From Microcella alkaliphila (GTDB lineage Bacteria > Actinomycetota > Actinomycetes > Actinomycetales > Microbacteriaceae): 64,000 nucleotides of DNA. Made by a program: the position numbers and the translations under genes. Below the pieces are notes generated by a model. The model was not told where the DNA came from. It worked only from the letters and a program-made list of their open reading frames with translations, and searched no databases. The stretch covers positions 1 to 64,000 of the forward strand of contig NZ_AP017315.1 in assembly GCF_002355395.1 (NCBI RefSeq). The letters are read 5' to 3'. Shown piece after piece: positions 27,171 to 36,550 of this stretch (the first letter of the stretch is position 1; every line of letters begins with the position of its first letter).

Positions 27171-27550
27171 ACCCCGGGCTGGTGCTCGCCGTTGCGGCGG
27201 GGGGCGCGCTCGGAGCAGTGCTGCGCTTCCTGACCACGGTCGTGCTCGCCGGTCGCGAGCAGCCCCCCGGCCCGGTCGTGATCGTCAATGTCGTCGGGTC
27301 GCTGGTCTCGGGTGTCGCGATCGGCGCAATCGAGGATCCGGTCGTGTTGCTCGTTGTCGTGACGGGTTTCTGCGGCGGCCTTACGACGTTCAGCACCCTG
27401 AGTGTCGAGACGGTGCAGCTGGTCATGGACGGCCGCGCGAAACGCGCCGCCGGTGGGATGCTCGTCAACCTCGTCGCGGGAACCCTCGCCGTCGCGCTCG
27501 GCACCATCCTCGGCGGGATACTCGGCGCGCTGCCGGGAGAGGCTTGTTAG
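27167..27550 (+). CDS. crcB: Fluoride exporter CrcB/Fluc subunit
   Basis: A 127-residue four-helix membrane protein with GGALGAVLRF at the N-terminus, VNVVGSLVSG (conserved Asn in TM2) and GFCGGLTTFSTLSVETVQL (TM3 break with the Phe box). Fluc proteins form antiparallel dimers that pass fluoride out of the cell; Gram-positives often encode two complementary subunits. The partner gene just upstream is broken, so this subunit would have to work alone as a dual-topology homodimer or is itself idle. GTG 27167 is the start. No fluoride riboswitch is recognisable upstream. It overlaps the convergent monooxygenase end by 4 bases. Confidence 0.9.
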   Translation: MNPGLVLAVAAGGALGAVLRFLTTVVLAGREQPPGPVVIVNVVGSLVSGVAIGAIEDPVVLLVVVTGFCGGLTTFSTLSVETVQLVMDGRAKRAAGGMLVNLVAGTLAVALGTILGGILGALPGEAC

Positions 27551-28686
27551 CGGCCGATGCGGCTCAGCTGGGCGACGACCTGACGGGCGATGTTGCGGCC
27601 GGCGCGGTTGGCCCCGATCGTGGAGGCGGCCGGCCCGTACCCGGCGAAGAACAGGCGCGGGTCGCGGGCGACGCGGTAGCTGTCGACCGTCACGCCGCCC
27701 TCCTTCTCGCGCAGCTTGAGCGGCGCGAGGTGGCGCAGCTCAGGCCGGAACCCGGTTGCCCAGATGATCGCGTCGGCGCGCTGAAAGCTGTCGTCGGGAA
27801 AGCGCACGCCGTCCGCCTCGATGCGCGCGAACATCCCGCGGGTTTCCAGGATGCCCCGATCGATCGCCGCCTGGATCTTGCGGGTGCGCGGCACCCCCGT
27901 GCCGCTGACGATGCTCGGCAGGGCGCGGCCAGCGCGCGCCGCCTCGTCTTGCATGCCAACCGCCTTCTCGGCGCCCTCGACGTCGAGCTCGGCGCCGTCG
28001 AGGAACTCGGGCGGGCGCCGGGTCGCCCACGTGATCGAGTTCGCCACGCCCTCGAGTTCGAGGATGAAGCCGATCGCGGAGGTGCCCCCTCCGACGACCA
28101 CAACGTCCTGCCCCTCGAAGTCACGCGCATCCGTATACGCGCTCGTGTGCACGTGGCGGCCGGTGAAGTCGCGCAGACCGGGGTAGTGCGGCACGAAGGG
28201 GGCGCCCCAGGTGCCCGTGGCGTTCACGATGGTCGCGCCGCGCAGCTCGAGCTCGCCGGCCTCCGTGTCGAAGGTGACGAGCAGGTCCTTTCCGAGGTCG
28301 GTGACGCTCGTCACGTCGGCGGGGCGCACCACTTGCAGCCCGTAGTGCTCCTCATACGCGGCGTAATACTCTTCGACGACGTCGCGCGCCGGCACGCTGT
28401 GGTCGGCGGTCGAGAAGCTGAGGCCGAGCTCGTCCATGCCGGGCAGGTCGTTGACCTTATGGGCTGAGCCGAGCTTGAGCGCCTCCCAGCGGTGCTGCCA
28501 GGCGCCTCCCGTCGAGGGGCCGCGGTCGAGAAGCACGAACTCTTCGCCCGGTTCGAGGCCGAGGCGGCGTAGGTAGTAGGCGACGCTGAGCCCGGCCTGG
28601 CCCGCCCCGATGACGATGCACGAGGTGCTGAGGTCGGCGTCCGTCACCCGCTCTACGGTAGTCGTTCGCCCGTTGTCGCCGCTCAC
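27547..28686 (-). CDS. FAD-dependent NAD(P)-binding monooxygenase-like oxidoreductase
   Basis: A 379-residue flavoprotein. The FAD loop is IVIGAGQAGLSVAYYL (about 24-39) and the second Rossmann loop is VVVVGGGTSAIGFI (about 173-186). INATGTW-like and ATGFRPEL motifs mark the flavin monooxygenase/YhiN-CzcO-type group, and FFAGYGPAASTIGANRAGR completes the FAD site. Likely an NADPH-using flavin monooxygenase of unknown substrate. GTG 28686 is one of several possible starts; a GTG 13 codons later (VTDADLS) is also plausible. Confidence 0.85.
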   Translation of the reverse strand: MSGDNGRTTTVERVTDADLSTSCIVIGAGQAGLSVAYYLRRLGLEPGEEFVLLDRGPSTGGAWQHRWEALKLGSAHKVNDLPGMDELGLSFSTADHSVPARDVVEEYYAAYEEHYGLQVVRPADVTSVTDLGKDLLVTFDTEAGELELRGATIVNATGTWGAPFVPHYPGLRDFTGRHVHTSAYTDARDFEGQDVVVVGGGTSAIGFILELEGVANSITWATRRPPEFLDGAELDVEGAEKAVGMQDEAARAGRALPSIVSGTGVPRTRKIQAAIDRGILETRGMFARIEADGVRFPDDSFQRADAIIWATGFRPELRHLAPLKLREKEGGVTVDSYRVARDPRLFFAGYGPAASTIGANRAGRNIARQVVAQLSRIGR

Positions 28687-28805
28687 TCGGCGCCAAGGCT
28701 GAGGAGCGCTCCGTGGTAGAGTGCTCGCTAGTCTTTATCCAGTCCCACGTCGGCGCTGTTCCGCGGAATTTCCGCCCGCCGACCAACCTGTGAGGGGGGT
28801 CACGT

Positions 28806-28997
28806 ATGGGGCGCGGTCGCCAGAAGGCAAAGCACACCAAGGTGGCGCGAGAGTTGAAGTACTTCAGCCCGAACACCGACCTGACTCAGCTTGAGCGTGA
28901 GCTCGCTGCGAAAGAAGACGACCCGTACGTCGACAAGTGGGCCGACCTGGTCGACGACGACGAAGACGACCTCGACGAGACGCCGCGCACCGCGTAG
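28806..28997 (+). CDS. DUF3073 small protein
   Basis: A 63-residue protein that begins MGRGRQKAKHTKVARELKYF, the hallmark of DUF3073, and ends in a very acidic tail (DDDEDDLDET). The family is actinobacterial, found beside purine genes, and of unknown function. The basic head and acidic tail suggest nucleic-acid or ribosome association. A GAGGGGGG ribosome site lies 9 bases before the ATG. It is convergent with purM and followed by its own terminator. Confidence 0.88.
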   Translation: MGRGRQKAKHTKVARELKYFSPNTDLTQLERELAAKEDDPYVDKWADLVDDDEDDLDETPRTA

Positions 28998-29021
28998 CAG
29001 GCTGTATTCGTCACGCTCAGG

Positions 29022-29045
29022 GCCCGCTTCGGCGGGTCTTTTGCG
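29022..29045 (+). terminator. Short hairpin with T-run after DUF3073
   Basis: CCCGC (29023-29027) and GCGGG (29032-29036) form a UUCG tetraloop stem, followed by TCTTTTG. It sits between the DUF3073 stop and the convergent purM stop. Confidence 0.8.
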
Positions 29046-29070
29046 TTCGGTCGCGGCCCCGCGCCCGTCG

Positions 29071-30177
29071 TCAGTTCGCGTAGCTGCCGACGAGGCGCAC
29101 GGCGCCGCCGTCGACACCCTTGGCGCCCTGCTCGAATCCATTCAGCTCGCGTGAGGCCGTCGACACGACTCCGACCTGCCAGGTGGGCAGGCCCCGGGTC
29201 GTCAGTGCCGTGGAGATCGCGGACGCGTGCTCGGCGGGAACGACCGCGAGCATCCCGAGCCCGAGGTTCCACGTTCCCTCGGTCGATTCGAGGCTGTCGC
29301 CGGCGAGGTCGGCGAGCACGCGGAACACGGCGGGCGGACTCCACGTCGACCGGTCGACCTCGACCCACGCGCCCTGCGGCAGGACGCGGGCGAGGTTCGC
29401 GGCGATGCCGCCGCCGGTGACGTGGCTGAGCGCGTGAATGGTTGCGGGATGCTCGCGCAGCGCCTCGAGGATCGGCCCCGTATACAGCCGTGTCGGCTCG
29501 AGCAGCGCGCGGCCTACGACGCCCCCCAACTCGGGGAGCTCGTCGTGGAACGCGATGGAGCGCTGCGCGAGGATGTGCCGCACGAGCGAGAAGCCGTTCG
29601 AGTGCAGGCCCGAGCTCGCCATGGCGAGCACGACGTCGCCGTCGGTGACCCGCTCGGGGCCGAGCACCTCGTCGGCCTCGACCACGCCGACCGCGGCGCC
29701 GGCGACGTCGTAGTCGTCGGGGCCGAGGAGGCCCGGGTGCTCGGCCGTCTCGCCGCCGACGAGCGCGGTGCCCGTCGCAGCACACGCCTCAGCAATGCCG
29801 CGCACGATGTCGGCGATGCGCTCGGGGTGCACCTTGCCGCAGGCGATGTAGTCGGTCATGAACAGCGGTGTCGCGCCGACGACGACGATGTCGTCCACGA
29901 CCATGGCGACGAGGTCCTGCCCGATGGTGTCGTGAATGTCGAGCGCCTGCGCGATCGCCACCTTCGTGCCGACGCCATCCGTGCTCGTGGCAAGCAGCGG
30001 CTTGCGATACGCGGTGAGCGCCGAGGCGTCCCAGAGGCCGGCGAACCCCCCGACTCCGCCGAGCACGTTCGGGCCGTGGGTGGCGGCGACGGCCGACTTC
30101 ATGAGTTCGACCGCGAGGTCGCCCGCAGCGGTGTCGACTCCGGCGGCGGCGTAGCTACTCGATGCGCTCTCGGTCAC
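29071..30177 (-). CDS. purM: Phosphoribosylformylglycinamidine cyclo-ligase
   Basis: A 368-residue PurM (AIR synthetase), the fifth step of purine synthesis, closing the imidazole ring of FGAM with ATP. Recognised by YAAAGVDTAAGD at the N-terminus, STDGVGTK (phosphate/ATP site), VGGETAEHPGLL and SSGLHSNGFSLVR. It is head to head with purF (106-base spacer), whereas the two are often co-directional in bacteria. The spacer shows CGACCCGCTCGGGTCG, a palindromic element near the purF start. Confidence 0.96.
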   Translation of the reverse strand: MTESASSSYAAAGVDTAAGDLAVELMKSAVAATHGPNVLGGVGGFAGLWDASALTAYRKPLLATSTDGVGTKVAIAQALDIHDTIGQDLVAMVVDDIVVVGATPLFMTDYIACGKVHPERIADIVRGIAEACAATGTALVGGETAEHPGLLGPDDYDVAGAAVGVVEADEVLGPERVTDGDVVLAMASSGLHSNGFSLVRHILAQRSIAFHDELPELGGVVGRALLEPTRLYTGPILEALREHPATIHALSHVTGGGIAANLARVLPQGAWVEVDRSTWSPPAVFRVLADLAGDSLESTEGTWNLGLGMLAVVPAEHASAISTALTTRGLPTWQVGVVSTASRELNGFEQGAKGVDGGAVRLVGSYAN

Positions 30178-30283
30178 CCGTCAAGCGTATCGGCGGCGGC
30201 GTGCGCGGATGAGCGCGTGTGCGAGACTGGAGCCGACCCGCTCGGGTCGATTCCCCGGTCTTTCCAGGAGCGCGCGAAACTCC

Positions 30284-31741
30284 ATGTGCGGCATCGTCGG
30301 CCTCGTCTCGTCGGGCCCCGTGAATCAGCAGGTCTACGACGCCCTGGCGTTGCTTCAGCACCGCGGCCAAGACTCCACCGGCATCGCGACCGCCGAGGGG
30401 CGCGTGCTGCACATGACGAAGGCGAAGGGCCAGGTGCGCGAGGCGTACCGCACGCGCGACATGCGGAGCCTGCTCGGCACGATGGGGCTCGGTCACGTGC
30501 GCTACGCCACGCGCGGCACGGCCTCCAGCGAAGAGGAAGCGCAGCCGTTCTACGTGAACGCGCCGTACGGCATCATCCTCGTGCACAACGGCAACCTGAC
30601 GAACACGCGTGAGCTCACCCGCGAACTGAACGACGTCGACCGTCGACACCTCAACACGAACTCCGACACCGAGCTGCTCGTCAACGTGCTCGCCCACGAG
30701 CTGCAGCAGCAGGTGCTCGGCAACGAGCTGTTTCCCGAGCAGGTGTTCGCCGCGATCTCGCGGGTGCACGAGCGCGTCGAAGGGTCGTACGCCGCGATCG
30801 CCCTCATCGCCGGTCAGGGGCTCTTGGCCTTCCGCGACCCGTTCGGCATCCGGCCGCTCGTTCTCGGCCGTCGCACCTCGGGTCTTGCCGGTGATGAGTG
30901 GGTCGTGGCGAGCGAATCACTCGTCCTCGAGGCCGGCGACTACGAGGTCGTGCGTGATCTCGCCCCCGGCGAGGCGGTCTTCATCACCCCCGACGGTCAG
31001 ATGGAGTCGCGCCAGTGCGCCGCGAACCCCCGCCTGATCCCCTGCTCGTTCGAGTACGTGTATCTCGCCCGCCCCGACTCGGTCATGAACGGCATCTCGG
31101 TCTACGAGGCGCGGCTGCGCCTCGGCGACCGGCTCGCGAACACGATCGCGCAGTACGCACCGACCGGCAACATCGACGTCGTCATGCCGATTCCCGACTC
31201 ATCCAGGCCCGCCGCCATGCAGGTGGCCCAGAAGCTCGGCATCGAATACCGCGAGGGCTTCTACAAGAACCGCTACGTCGGCCGCACCTTCATCATGCCC
31301 GGCCAGGCGGAGCGCAAGAGGAGCGTCAAGCAGAAGCTGAACGCGATGTCGAGTGAGTTCCACGGCAAGAACATCCTGATCGTCGACGACTCGATCGTGC
31401 GCGGCACCACCTCTCAGGAGATCGTCGAGATGGCGCGCGCGGCCGGGGCGAACGAGGTCACCTTCACGTCAGCCGCGCCGCCTGTTCGGTACCCCCACGT
31501 GTACGGCATCAACATGCCCACCTCACGCGAACTCGTCGCACACGGCCGCAAGATTCCCGACATCGCGCGTGAGCTTGGCGCCGACCACCTCATCTACCAG
31601 GAGGTCGCCGACATGCAGGCGGCGATCGTCGAGGGCACCGACATCACCGAGCTCGAGATGAGCTGCTTCACGGGCGACTACGTCACGGGAACCGTCAGCC
31701 CCGAGTATCTCGAGTGGGTCGAGGCGAACCAGAACAGTTAA
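30284..31741 (+). CDS. purF: Amidophosphoribosyltransferase
   Basis: A 485-residue PurF, the committed step of purine synthesis (PRPP plus glutamine to phosphoribosylamine). ATG 30284 is chosen because it puts Cys next to Met (MCGIVGLVSSG), the N-terminal nucleophile exposed after Met removal. LQHRGQDSTGIAT and the PRPP motif NILIVDDSIVRGTTS are intact. A short propeptide is absent. A CCAGGAG ribosome site lies upstream. Its stop overlaps a convergent small membrane protein gene by 4 bases. Confidence 0.96.
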   Translation: MCGIVGLVSSGPVNQQVYDALALLQHRGQDSTGIATAEGRVLHMTKAKGQVREAYRTRDMRSLLGTMGLGHVRYATRGTASSEEEAQPFYVNAPYGIILVHNGNLTNTRELTRELNDVDRRHLNTNSDTELLVNVLAHELQQQVLGNELFPEQVFAAISRVHERVEGSYAAIALIAGQGLLAFRDPFGIRPLVLGRRTSGLAGDEWVVASESLVLEAGDYEVVRDLAPGEAVFITPDGQMESRQCAANPRLIPCSFEYVYLARPDSVMNGISVYEARLRLGDRLANTIAQYAPTGNIDVVMPIPDSSRPAAMQVAQKLGIEYREGFYKNRYVGRTFIMPGQAERKRSVKQKLNAMSSEFHGKNILIVDDSIVRGTTSQEIVEMARAAGANEVTFTSAAPPVRYPHVYGINMPTSRELVAHGRKIPDIARELGADHLIYQEVADMQAAIVEGTDITELEMSCFTGDYVTGTVSPEYLEWVEANQNS

Positions 31742-32148
31742 CGGGCGTCGGTCGACTCGCCGCTCGCGTCCGCGCTGTCGACGTCTCCGGCAGCGGGATG
31801 CTCGGCGCCGGTCTCGTCCTCCAGCTCACCCTCGATGGGCGCCGGATCGACCACCTCGTGCACAGCCTCCATCGTGCGGGCACGCGTGCGTGACACCCGA
31901 TCGAGAACGATGCCGATGATCGCCCCGACGACGACCCCCGCGGTGATGCCGTACAGCGAGAAGTAGGCGACGAGCGTGCCGAGCCCGACCTGCGACGTGG
32001 GGTCACTCGGCACCGACACGGTCGCGATCAGGGTCGCCAGAAACCCGAGGAACCCGCCGACCACCATGAAGGCACCGAGCTTGGGTGCGCGCCGCACGCT
32101 CAACTGCTGACGCTCGCCGGGCTCCGGCGCGGGGGTCTGGTCGCTCAC
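31738..32148 (-). CDS. Two-helix membrane protein with acidic tail
   Basis: A 136-residue protein. Two hydrophobic segments (about 25-47 and 58-82, separated by PSDPTSQVG) are followed by a highly acidic C-terminal region (EGELEDETGAEH...). Unknown family; similar small proteins occur beside purF in related actinobacteria. It ends inside the purF stop (convergent) and is preceded on its strand by the sterol-carrier-like gene across only 4 bases, so these two are one operon. Confidence 0.65.
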   Translation of the reverse strand: MSDQTPAPEPGERQQLSVRRAPKLGAFMVVGGFLGFLATLIATVSVPSDPTSQVGLGTLVAYFSLYGITAGVVVGAIIGIVLDRVSRTRARTMEAVHEVVDPAPIEGELEDETGAEHPAAGDVDSADASGESTDAR

Positions 32149-32152
32149 GCGC

Positions 32153-32530
32153 CTATTGTGGCCGATTCACCTGGGCGATCGGGAACAGGTGCGCAAGGTC
32201 ACTGCGCGATCCCGAAGCCTGGATGCGCGCATCCCGAACGGCATCTGCCCACGCCGCCTGGCCTGCCGCGAGCGCGATCAGGGTGCGCGCATCCATTTCG
32301 ACGACGTTCGGCGGGGTGCCGCGGGTGTGCCGCGGGCCCTCGATGAGCTGGACGGCTCCGAACGGGGGGACGCGCACCTCGACGCTGCGACCGGGATGCT
32401 CGTCGCCGAGCACCTGGAGCACGTAGCGGCTGGCCGTCGCCAGCGTCGTGCGGTCGGCGGCGTCGAGGTCGGCGAGCGCCGCCTGGATGGCGGCTTCGCC
32501 GTCAGGCTGCGGGATGCGCGGGCGGGGCAT
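32153..32530 (-). CDS. Sterol-carrier-like (SCP2-type) family protein
   Basis: A 125-residue protein resembling the small actinobacterial sterol carrier family: SVEVRVPPFGAVQLIEGPRHTRG, then PPNVVEMDARTLIALAAGQAAWADAV, ending LFPI. The last phrase matches the SCP2-fold helix and pocket pattern used in lipid or cofactor binding. The biological ligand is unknown. It is divergent from purD (64-base spacer) and co-transcribed with the two-helix membrane protein. Confidence 0.7.
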   Translation of the reverse strand: MPRPRIPQPDGEAAIQAALADLDAADRTTLATASRYVLQVLGDEHPGRSVEVRVPPFGAVQLIEGPRHTRGTPPNVVEMDARTLIALAAGQAAWADAVRDARIQASGSRSDLAHLFPIAQVNRPQ

Positions 32531-32594
32531 GCGACGAGGCTAACGGCCCGCTACTGGCCGCGCTCGCGCGGTGCGGCCTCGGTAGGCTGACCGT

Positions 32595-33854
32595 GTGAAG
32601 ATTCTCGTTCTCGGCTCGGGTGCCCGCGAGCACGCCATCATCACCGCACTGCTGAGCGAGGAGGCCGACCACGAGATCGTGGCCGCCCCCGGCAACGCGG
32701 GCATCGCCGAAGCGGTCGAGACCGTTGCGCTCGACCCGACGAAGGGTGCCGTCGTCGCCGACTATGCGCTCGAGAACGGCATCGAGTTGGTGGTGGTCGG
32801 TCCGGAGGCTCCGCTCGTGGCGGGGGTCGCCGACGCGCTGCGCACGCGCGGCATCGCCGTGTTCGGCCCGAGCGCGAAGGCCGCCCAGCTCGAGGGGTCG
32901 AAGGCGTTCGCGAAGCGCATCATGGAGGCCGCCGGCGTTCCGACCGGTCGGGCGTTGCGGGCGGCGACCATCGCCGACGTCAACGGCGCGCTCGACTCCT
33001 ACGGCGCCCCCTATGTCGTGAAGGCCGACGGGCTCGCGGCCGGCAAGGGCGTCATTGTGACCGAGGACCGCGCCGCCGCGGTTGCGCACGCCGAGCACTA
33101 CCTACAGCAGGGCGGGGTGCTCGTCGAAGAGTTTCTGTCGGGACAGGAGATCAGCCTGTTCCTGCTCAGCGACGGCTCGACGGTCGTGCCGCTCAGCCCC
33201 GCGCAGGACTACAAGCGCATCGGCGAGGGCGACACCGGCCCGAACACGGGCGGCATGGGCGCGTACTCGCCGCTGCCGTGGGCGTCGGAAGGTCTGGTCG
33301 ACGAGGTCATCGCGAGCGTCGCGCAGCCCACGATTCGTCAGCTCGCCGCCGAGGGCACCCCGTTCATCGGGCTGCTGTACTGCGGCCTAATTCTCACCCC
33401 TACAGGCCTGCGCGTGATCGAGTTCAACGCGCGCTTCGGCGACCCCGAGACGCAGGTGGTGCTGCCGAGGCTCACGACCCCGCTGTCGACACTGCTGTTC
33501 GCCGCAGCCACGGGAACCCTCGCGAGCGCACCTGCCCCGCAGTTCTCGAGCGACGTCGCCGTAACCGTCGTGCTGGCGAGCGAGGGCTACCCCGACACCC
33601 CGCACACGGGGCGGCCGCTGACGGGCCTCGCCGAGGCCGCCGCGGTGGAGGGCGTGCACCTCTGCCATGCCGCGACCGCGCACAGCGAGGGCGGATTCGT
33701 CGCCACCGGCGGCCGCGTGCTCAGCGTCGTCGCCACCGGCCCCGACTTCACCGTTGCCCGCGAGCGCGCCTACCGCGCCATCGACCTCATCGGGTTGGAG
33801 GGCGGCCAGGTTCGTCGCGACATCGCCGCCCGCGTGGACCCGGCCGCGTCGTGA
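32595..33854 (+). CDS. purD: Phosphoribosylamine-glycine ligase
   Basis: A 419-residue ATP-grasp enzyme for the second purine step. N-terminal [14 protein letters not shown] is the GARS N-domain signature. The ATP-grasp shows [13 protein letters not shown], and [12 protein letters not shown] carries the metal ligands. GTG 32595 is the start. The stop overlaps the purC GTG start (GTGA, 33851-33854), so the two are translationally coupled. Confidence 0.96.
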   Translation: MKILVLGSGAREHAIITALLSEEADHEIVAAPGNAGIAEAVETVALDPTKGAVVADYALENGIELVVVGPEAPLVAGVADALRTRGIAVFGPSAKAAQLEGSKAFAKRIMEAAGVPTGRALRAATIADVNGALDSYGAPYVVKADGLAAGKGVIVTEDRAAAVAHAEHYLQQGGVLVEEFLSGQEISLFLLSDGSTVVPLSPAQDYKRIGEGDTGPNTGGMGAYSPLPWASEGLVDEVIASVAQPTIRQLAAEGTPFIGLLYCGLILTPTGLRVIEFNARFGDPETQVVLPRLTTPLSTLLFAAATGTLASAPAPQFSSDVAVTVVLASEGYPDTPHTGRPLTGLAEAAAVEGVHLCHAATAHSEGGFVATGGRVLSVVATGPDFTVARERAYRAIDLIGLEGGQVRRDIAARVDPAAS

Positions 33855-34738
33855 CCGCCGGCCACGTCACAGAAACCCTCGACCTCCCGGGGTGGGTGCA
33901 CGCGTACAGCGGCAAGGTGCGCGACCTCTATATGCCGGACGGTGCATCCAGCCTCGCCGAAGCCGACCGCGTCTTGATGGTGGCGAGCGACCGGGTGAGC
34001 GCCTTCGATCACGTTCTCGAGCCGGGCATCCCCGGCAAGGGCGCGCTGCTGACGCAGCTGAGCCGATGGTGGTTCGCGCAGCTGCCGATCGCCAACCACC
34101 TCGACCCGCAGGGCGTCGTGCCCGACGCCGTGGCCGACCGCGGCGTCGTCGTGCGGCGGCTTCGCATGCACCCCGTGGAATGCGTCGTGCGCGGCTACCT
34201 CGTCGGCAGCGGCTGGGCCGAGTATCGCGAGCACGGCACCGTGTGCGGCATCGAGCTGCCCACCGGTCTGGCGAACGGCGACCGGCTGCCCGAACCGATC
34301 TACACTCCGGCGTGGAAAGCGCCCTACGGCGAACACGACGAGAACATCACGTTCGAGCGCTCGGTCGAGCTGGTGGGCCGGTCCGTCGCCGAGGCACTGC
34401 GGGATGCATCGCTCGCGATCTTCACGCGGGCCTCGGCGGTCGCCGAGTCACGCGACGTGATCCTCGCCGACACGAAGTTCGAGTTTGGCGACGACCCCGA
34501 CACCGGCGAGCTGACCCTCGCCGACGAGGTCCTGACGAGCGACTCGTCGCGGTACTGGGACGCGACGCTGTACGCCGCGGGCGGCCCCGACCGCCTGGCG
34601 AGCTTCGACAAGCAGATCGTGCGCGACTGGCTGGCCGCCAACTGGGACGGCTCCGGGGTTCCGCCGCGCCTGCCCGTCGAGATCGTCGAGCAGACTGCGG
34701 CCCGCTACCGCGAGCTGATCGACCGCCTGACCGCGTAA
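33851..34738 (+). CDS. purC: SAICAR synthase
   Basis: A 295-residue PurC, which adds aspartate to CAIR. Starting at GTG 33851, the N-terminus has YSGKVRDLY, then MVASDRVSAFDHVLEPGIPGKG, EPIYTPAWKA and ILADTKFEFG, all typical. The protein is of the longer actinobacterial/eukaryotic type rather than the short E. coli type. The long open frame upstream of this start overlaps purD and is not used. Confidence 0.95.
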   Translation: MTAGHVTETLDLPGWVHAYSGKVRDLYMPDGASSLAEADRVLMVASDRVSAFDHVLEPGIPGKGALLTQLSRWWFAQLPIANHLDPQGVVPDAVADRGVVVRRLRMHPVECVVRGYLVGSGWAEYREHGTVCGIELPTGLANGDRLPEPIYTPAWKAPYGEHDENITFERSVELVGRSVAEALRDASLAIFTRASAVAESRDVILADTKFEFGDDPDTGELTLADEVLTSDSSRYWDATLYAAGGPDRLASFDKQIVRDWLAANWDGSGVPPRLPVEIVEQTAARYRELIDRLTA

Positions 34739-34778
34739 CGGCGCGGAATACCCCGGGGGTGTACAGCGTTACCCCGGC

Positions 34779-35681
34779 ATGTCCGATCAGCGCACCCTGC
34801 CCGCCGACCTCACGATGGGCGCCGTCACTCTCGACGTGGCGAACCTCGACGTGATGACCGCGTACTACCGAGACGCCGTCGGCCTCGAGGTGCTCGCCGA
34901 GGCGACGGGTACGGTCACCCTCGGGCGCCCCGCGAACGTCGCCAACACCGGCGCGGGCACCGTGGTCACCCCCGCGAAGCCTGCGGTCCTGCTGCGTCAC
35001 AGCCCGGCGATGCGGCATGCGGGCCCCCGTGAGGCGGGACTGTTCCACACGGCGATCCTGTTCGAGACGCGCGCCGCTCTCGCCTCCGCGGTGTACCGCA
35101 CAGCGACGGCGCATCCCGATCGGTTCACAGGCTCGGCCGACCATCTCGTGAGCGAGGCCTTCTACTTCGACGACCCGGAGGGCAACGGCGTCGAGCTGTA
35201 CTGGGATCGCCCCCGCGACACCTGGCAGTGGTCGGGCGACCGCGTGTCGATGGCGAGCCTGCCGCTCGACCCGAACGCGTTCCTGCGCGAGCACCTGACC
35301 GAGGACGAGCTCGACCACCCGACGCCCGGCGCGGTCGGCCACGTGCACCTCTCCGTGGGCGACGTCGACACGGCCCGCTCCTTCTATTCGGGCGCACTCG
35401 GCTTCGACATCACGGCCGAACTGGGGGGCCAGGCCGTCTTCATGAGTGCGGGCGGCTACCACCACCACATGGCGATGAATGTGTGGCGCAGCCGTGGAGC
35501 CGGGCGACGTCAACCCACCCTCGGGCTCGGTCTCGTCGACATCGTGCTGCCGTCGGCTGACGCCGTCGGCGCCCTCACCGAGCGGATGCGCGACCACCAC
35601 ATCGACGTCGCGAACGACGGGCAGACGGTCAGCCTTGATGACCCCTGGGGGAACCGCTTGCGCGTCACCGCAACCCCCTAG
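34779..35681 (+). CDS. VOC (glyoxalase/extradiol dioxygenase) family protein
   Basis: A 300-residue protein made of two vicinal-oxygen-chelate modules. The first begins GAVTLDVANLDVMTAYYRDAVGL and the second GHVHLSVGDVDTARSFYSGALG. Candidate metal ligands are His (GLFHTAILFE), Glu (GNGVELYWDRP) and HHHMAMNVW in the second module. Such proteins include catechol dioxygenases and glyoxalases; substrate not readable. It lies between purC and a SGNH hydrolase on the same strand, 40 bases after purC. Confidence 0.82.
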   Translation: MSDQRTLPADLTMGAVTLDVANLDVMTAYYRDAVGLEVLAEATGTVTLGRPANVANTGAGTVVTPAKPAVLLRHSPAMRHAGPREAGLFHTAILFETRAALASAVYRTATAHPDRFTGSADHLVSEAFYFDDPEGNGVELYWDRPRDTWQWSGDRVSMASLPLDPNAFLREHLTEDELDHPTPGAVGHVHLSVGDVDTARSFYSGALGFDITAELGGQAVFMSAGGYHHHMAMNVWRSRGAGRRQPTLGLGLVDIVLPSADAVGALTERMRDHHIDVANDGQTVSLDDPWGNRLRVTATP

Positions 35682-35692
35682 ACTCGGGCGCC

Positions 35693-36481
35693 GTGAGCAA
35701 TCCGCACGACCAGCCCACGTATACCCGCGACGGGCGCGCCGTCAGCCGCGCCGTCGCACTGGCCCTCGCACCCGTGATCGTGCCGCAGTCTCGCGAGCTG
35801 CGCGAGAGCATCCCCGTCCTCCCCGAGGCGCCGGCTCCGTGGCGCGGCTCGGCCGGCCCGCGTGGCGACGACACCCCCGTGCGCCTGCTCGTGCTCGGTG
35901 ATTCGACGGCGGCGGGGGTCGGCGTCGACCACGCGCGGCTCGGGCTCGGCGGGCAATTGGCCGAGGCACTCAGCGAGGCGACCGCGCGACGGGTCTTGTG
36001 GCGCGCATCCGGCCGATCGGGCGCGACGGCGCGTGACCTGATCGCGCGGCACCTGCGGCCGGCGCTGCGCGAGAAGACGACGGTCGTCTTTCTCACCGTC
36101 GGCGCGAACGACGCTCTCGCCGTGCGCAGCGCGCGCGGTTTTCGCCGCGACGTCGGCCACATCGTCGACAAGGTGTTCGCGGCCCACCCCGACGCGGTGC
36201 TGCTCATGTCGTCGCTGCCGGCGTTCTTCCGGTTCCGCGGGCTGCCCGAGCCGCTGCGCTCGACCCTGTACCGCCACTCGCAAGCGCTGGAGCACGAGGC
36301 GCGTGAGCTGATCGACGCGCACCCGCGGGCGCACATGTCGCCGCCGCCCCCGCCGTACGCCGAGGGCTTCTTCGCGGTCGACGACTTTCACCCGAGCGCG
36401 CTCGGCTACCGCGACTGGGCGCAGTTCGCCGTCGCCGACGCCCTCGAGTCGCCGGTCGGCGCACTGCTGCGCGAGGCGTAG
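35693..36481 (+). CDS. SGNH/GDSL-family hydrolase
   Basis: A 262-residue esterase-like protein. LLVLGDSTAAGVG holds the nucleophilic serine, LTVGANDAL the block III Asn, and FFAVDDFHPSALGY the Asp/His of the catalytic dyad. The Gly of block II is in the ASGRSGATA segment. No signal peptide is evident, so it should act in the cytoplasm on an ester or thioester of unknown identity. It follows the VOC gene after 11 bases, likely as one operon, and is convergent with the MscS-type gene. Confidence 0.85.
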   Translation: MSNPHDQPTYTRDGRAVSRAVALALAPVIVPQSRELRESIPVLPEAPAPWRGSAGPRGDDTPVRLLVLGDSTAAGVGVDHARLGLGGQLAEALSEATARRVLWRASGRSGATARDLIARHLRPALREKTTVVFLTVGANDALAVRSARGFRRDVGHIVDKVFAAHPDAVLLMSSLPAFFRFRGLPEPLRSTLYRHSQALEHEARELIDAHPRAHMSPPPPPYAEGFFAVDDFHPSALGYRDWAQFAVADALESPVGALLREA

Positions 36482-36550
36482 GCAGCGCACAGGGCATTCC
36501 CGCCGCTCAGCGCGACCGGGCGCCCCGACTGGTCAGCGTTCGGCCGCGAA

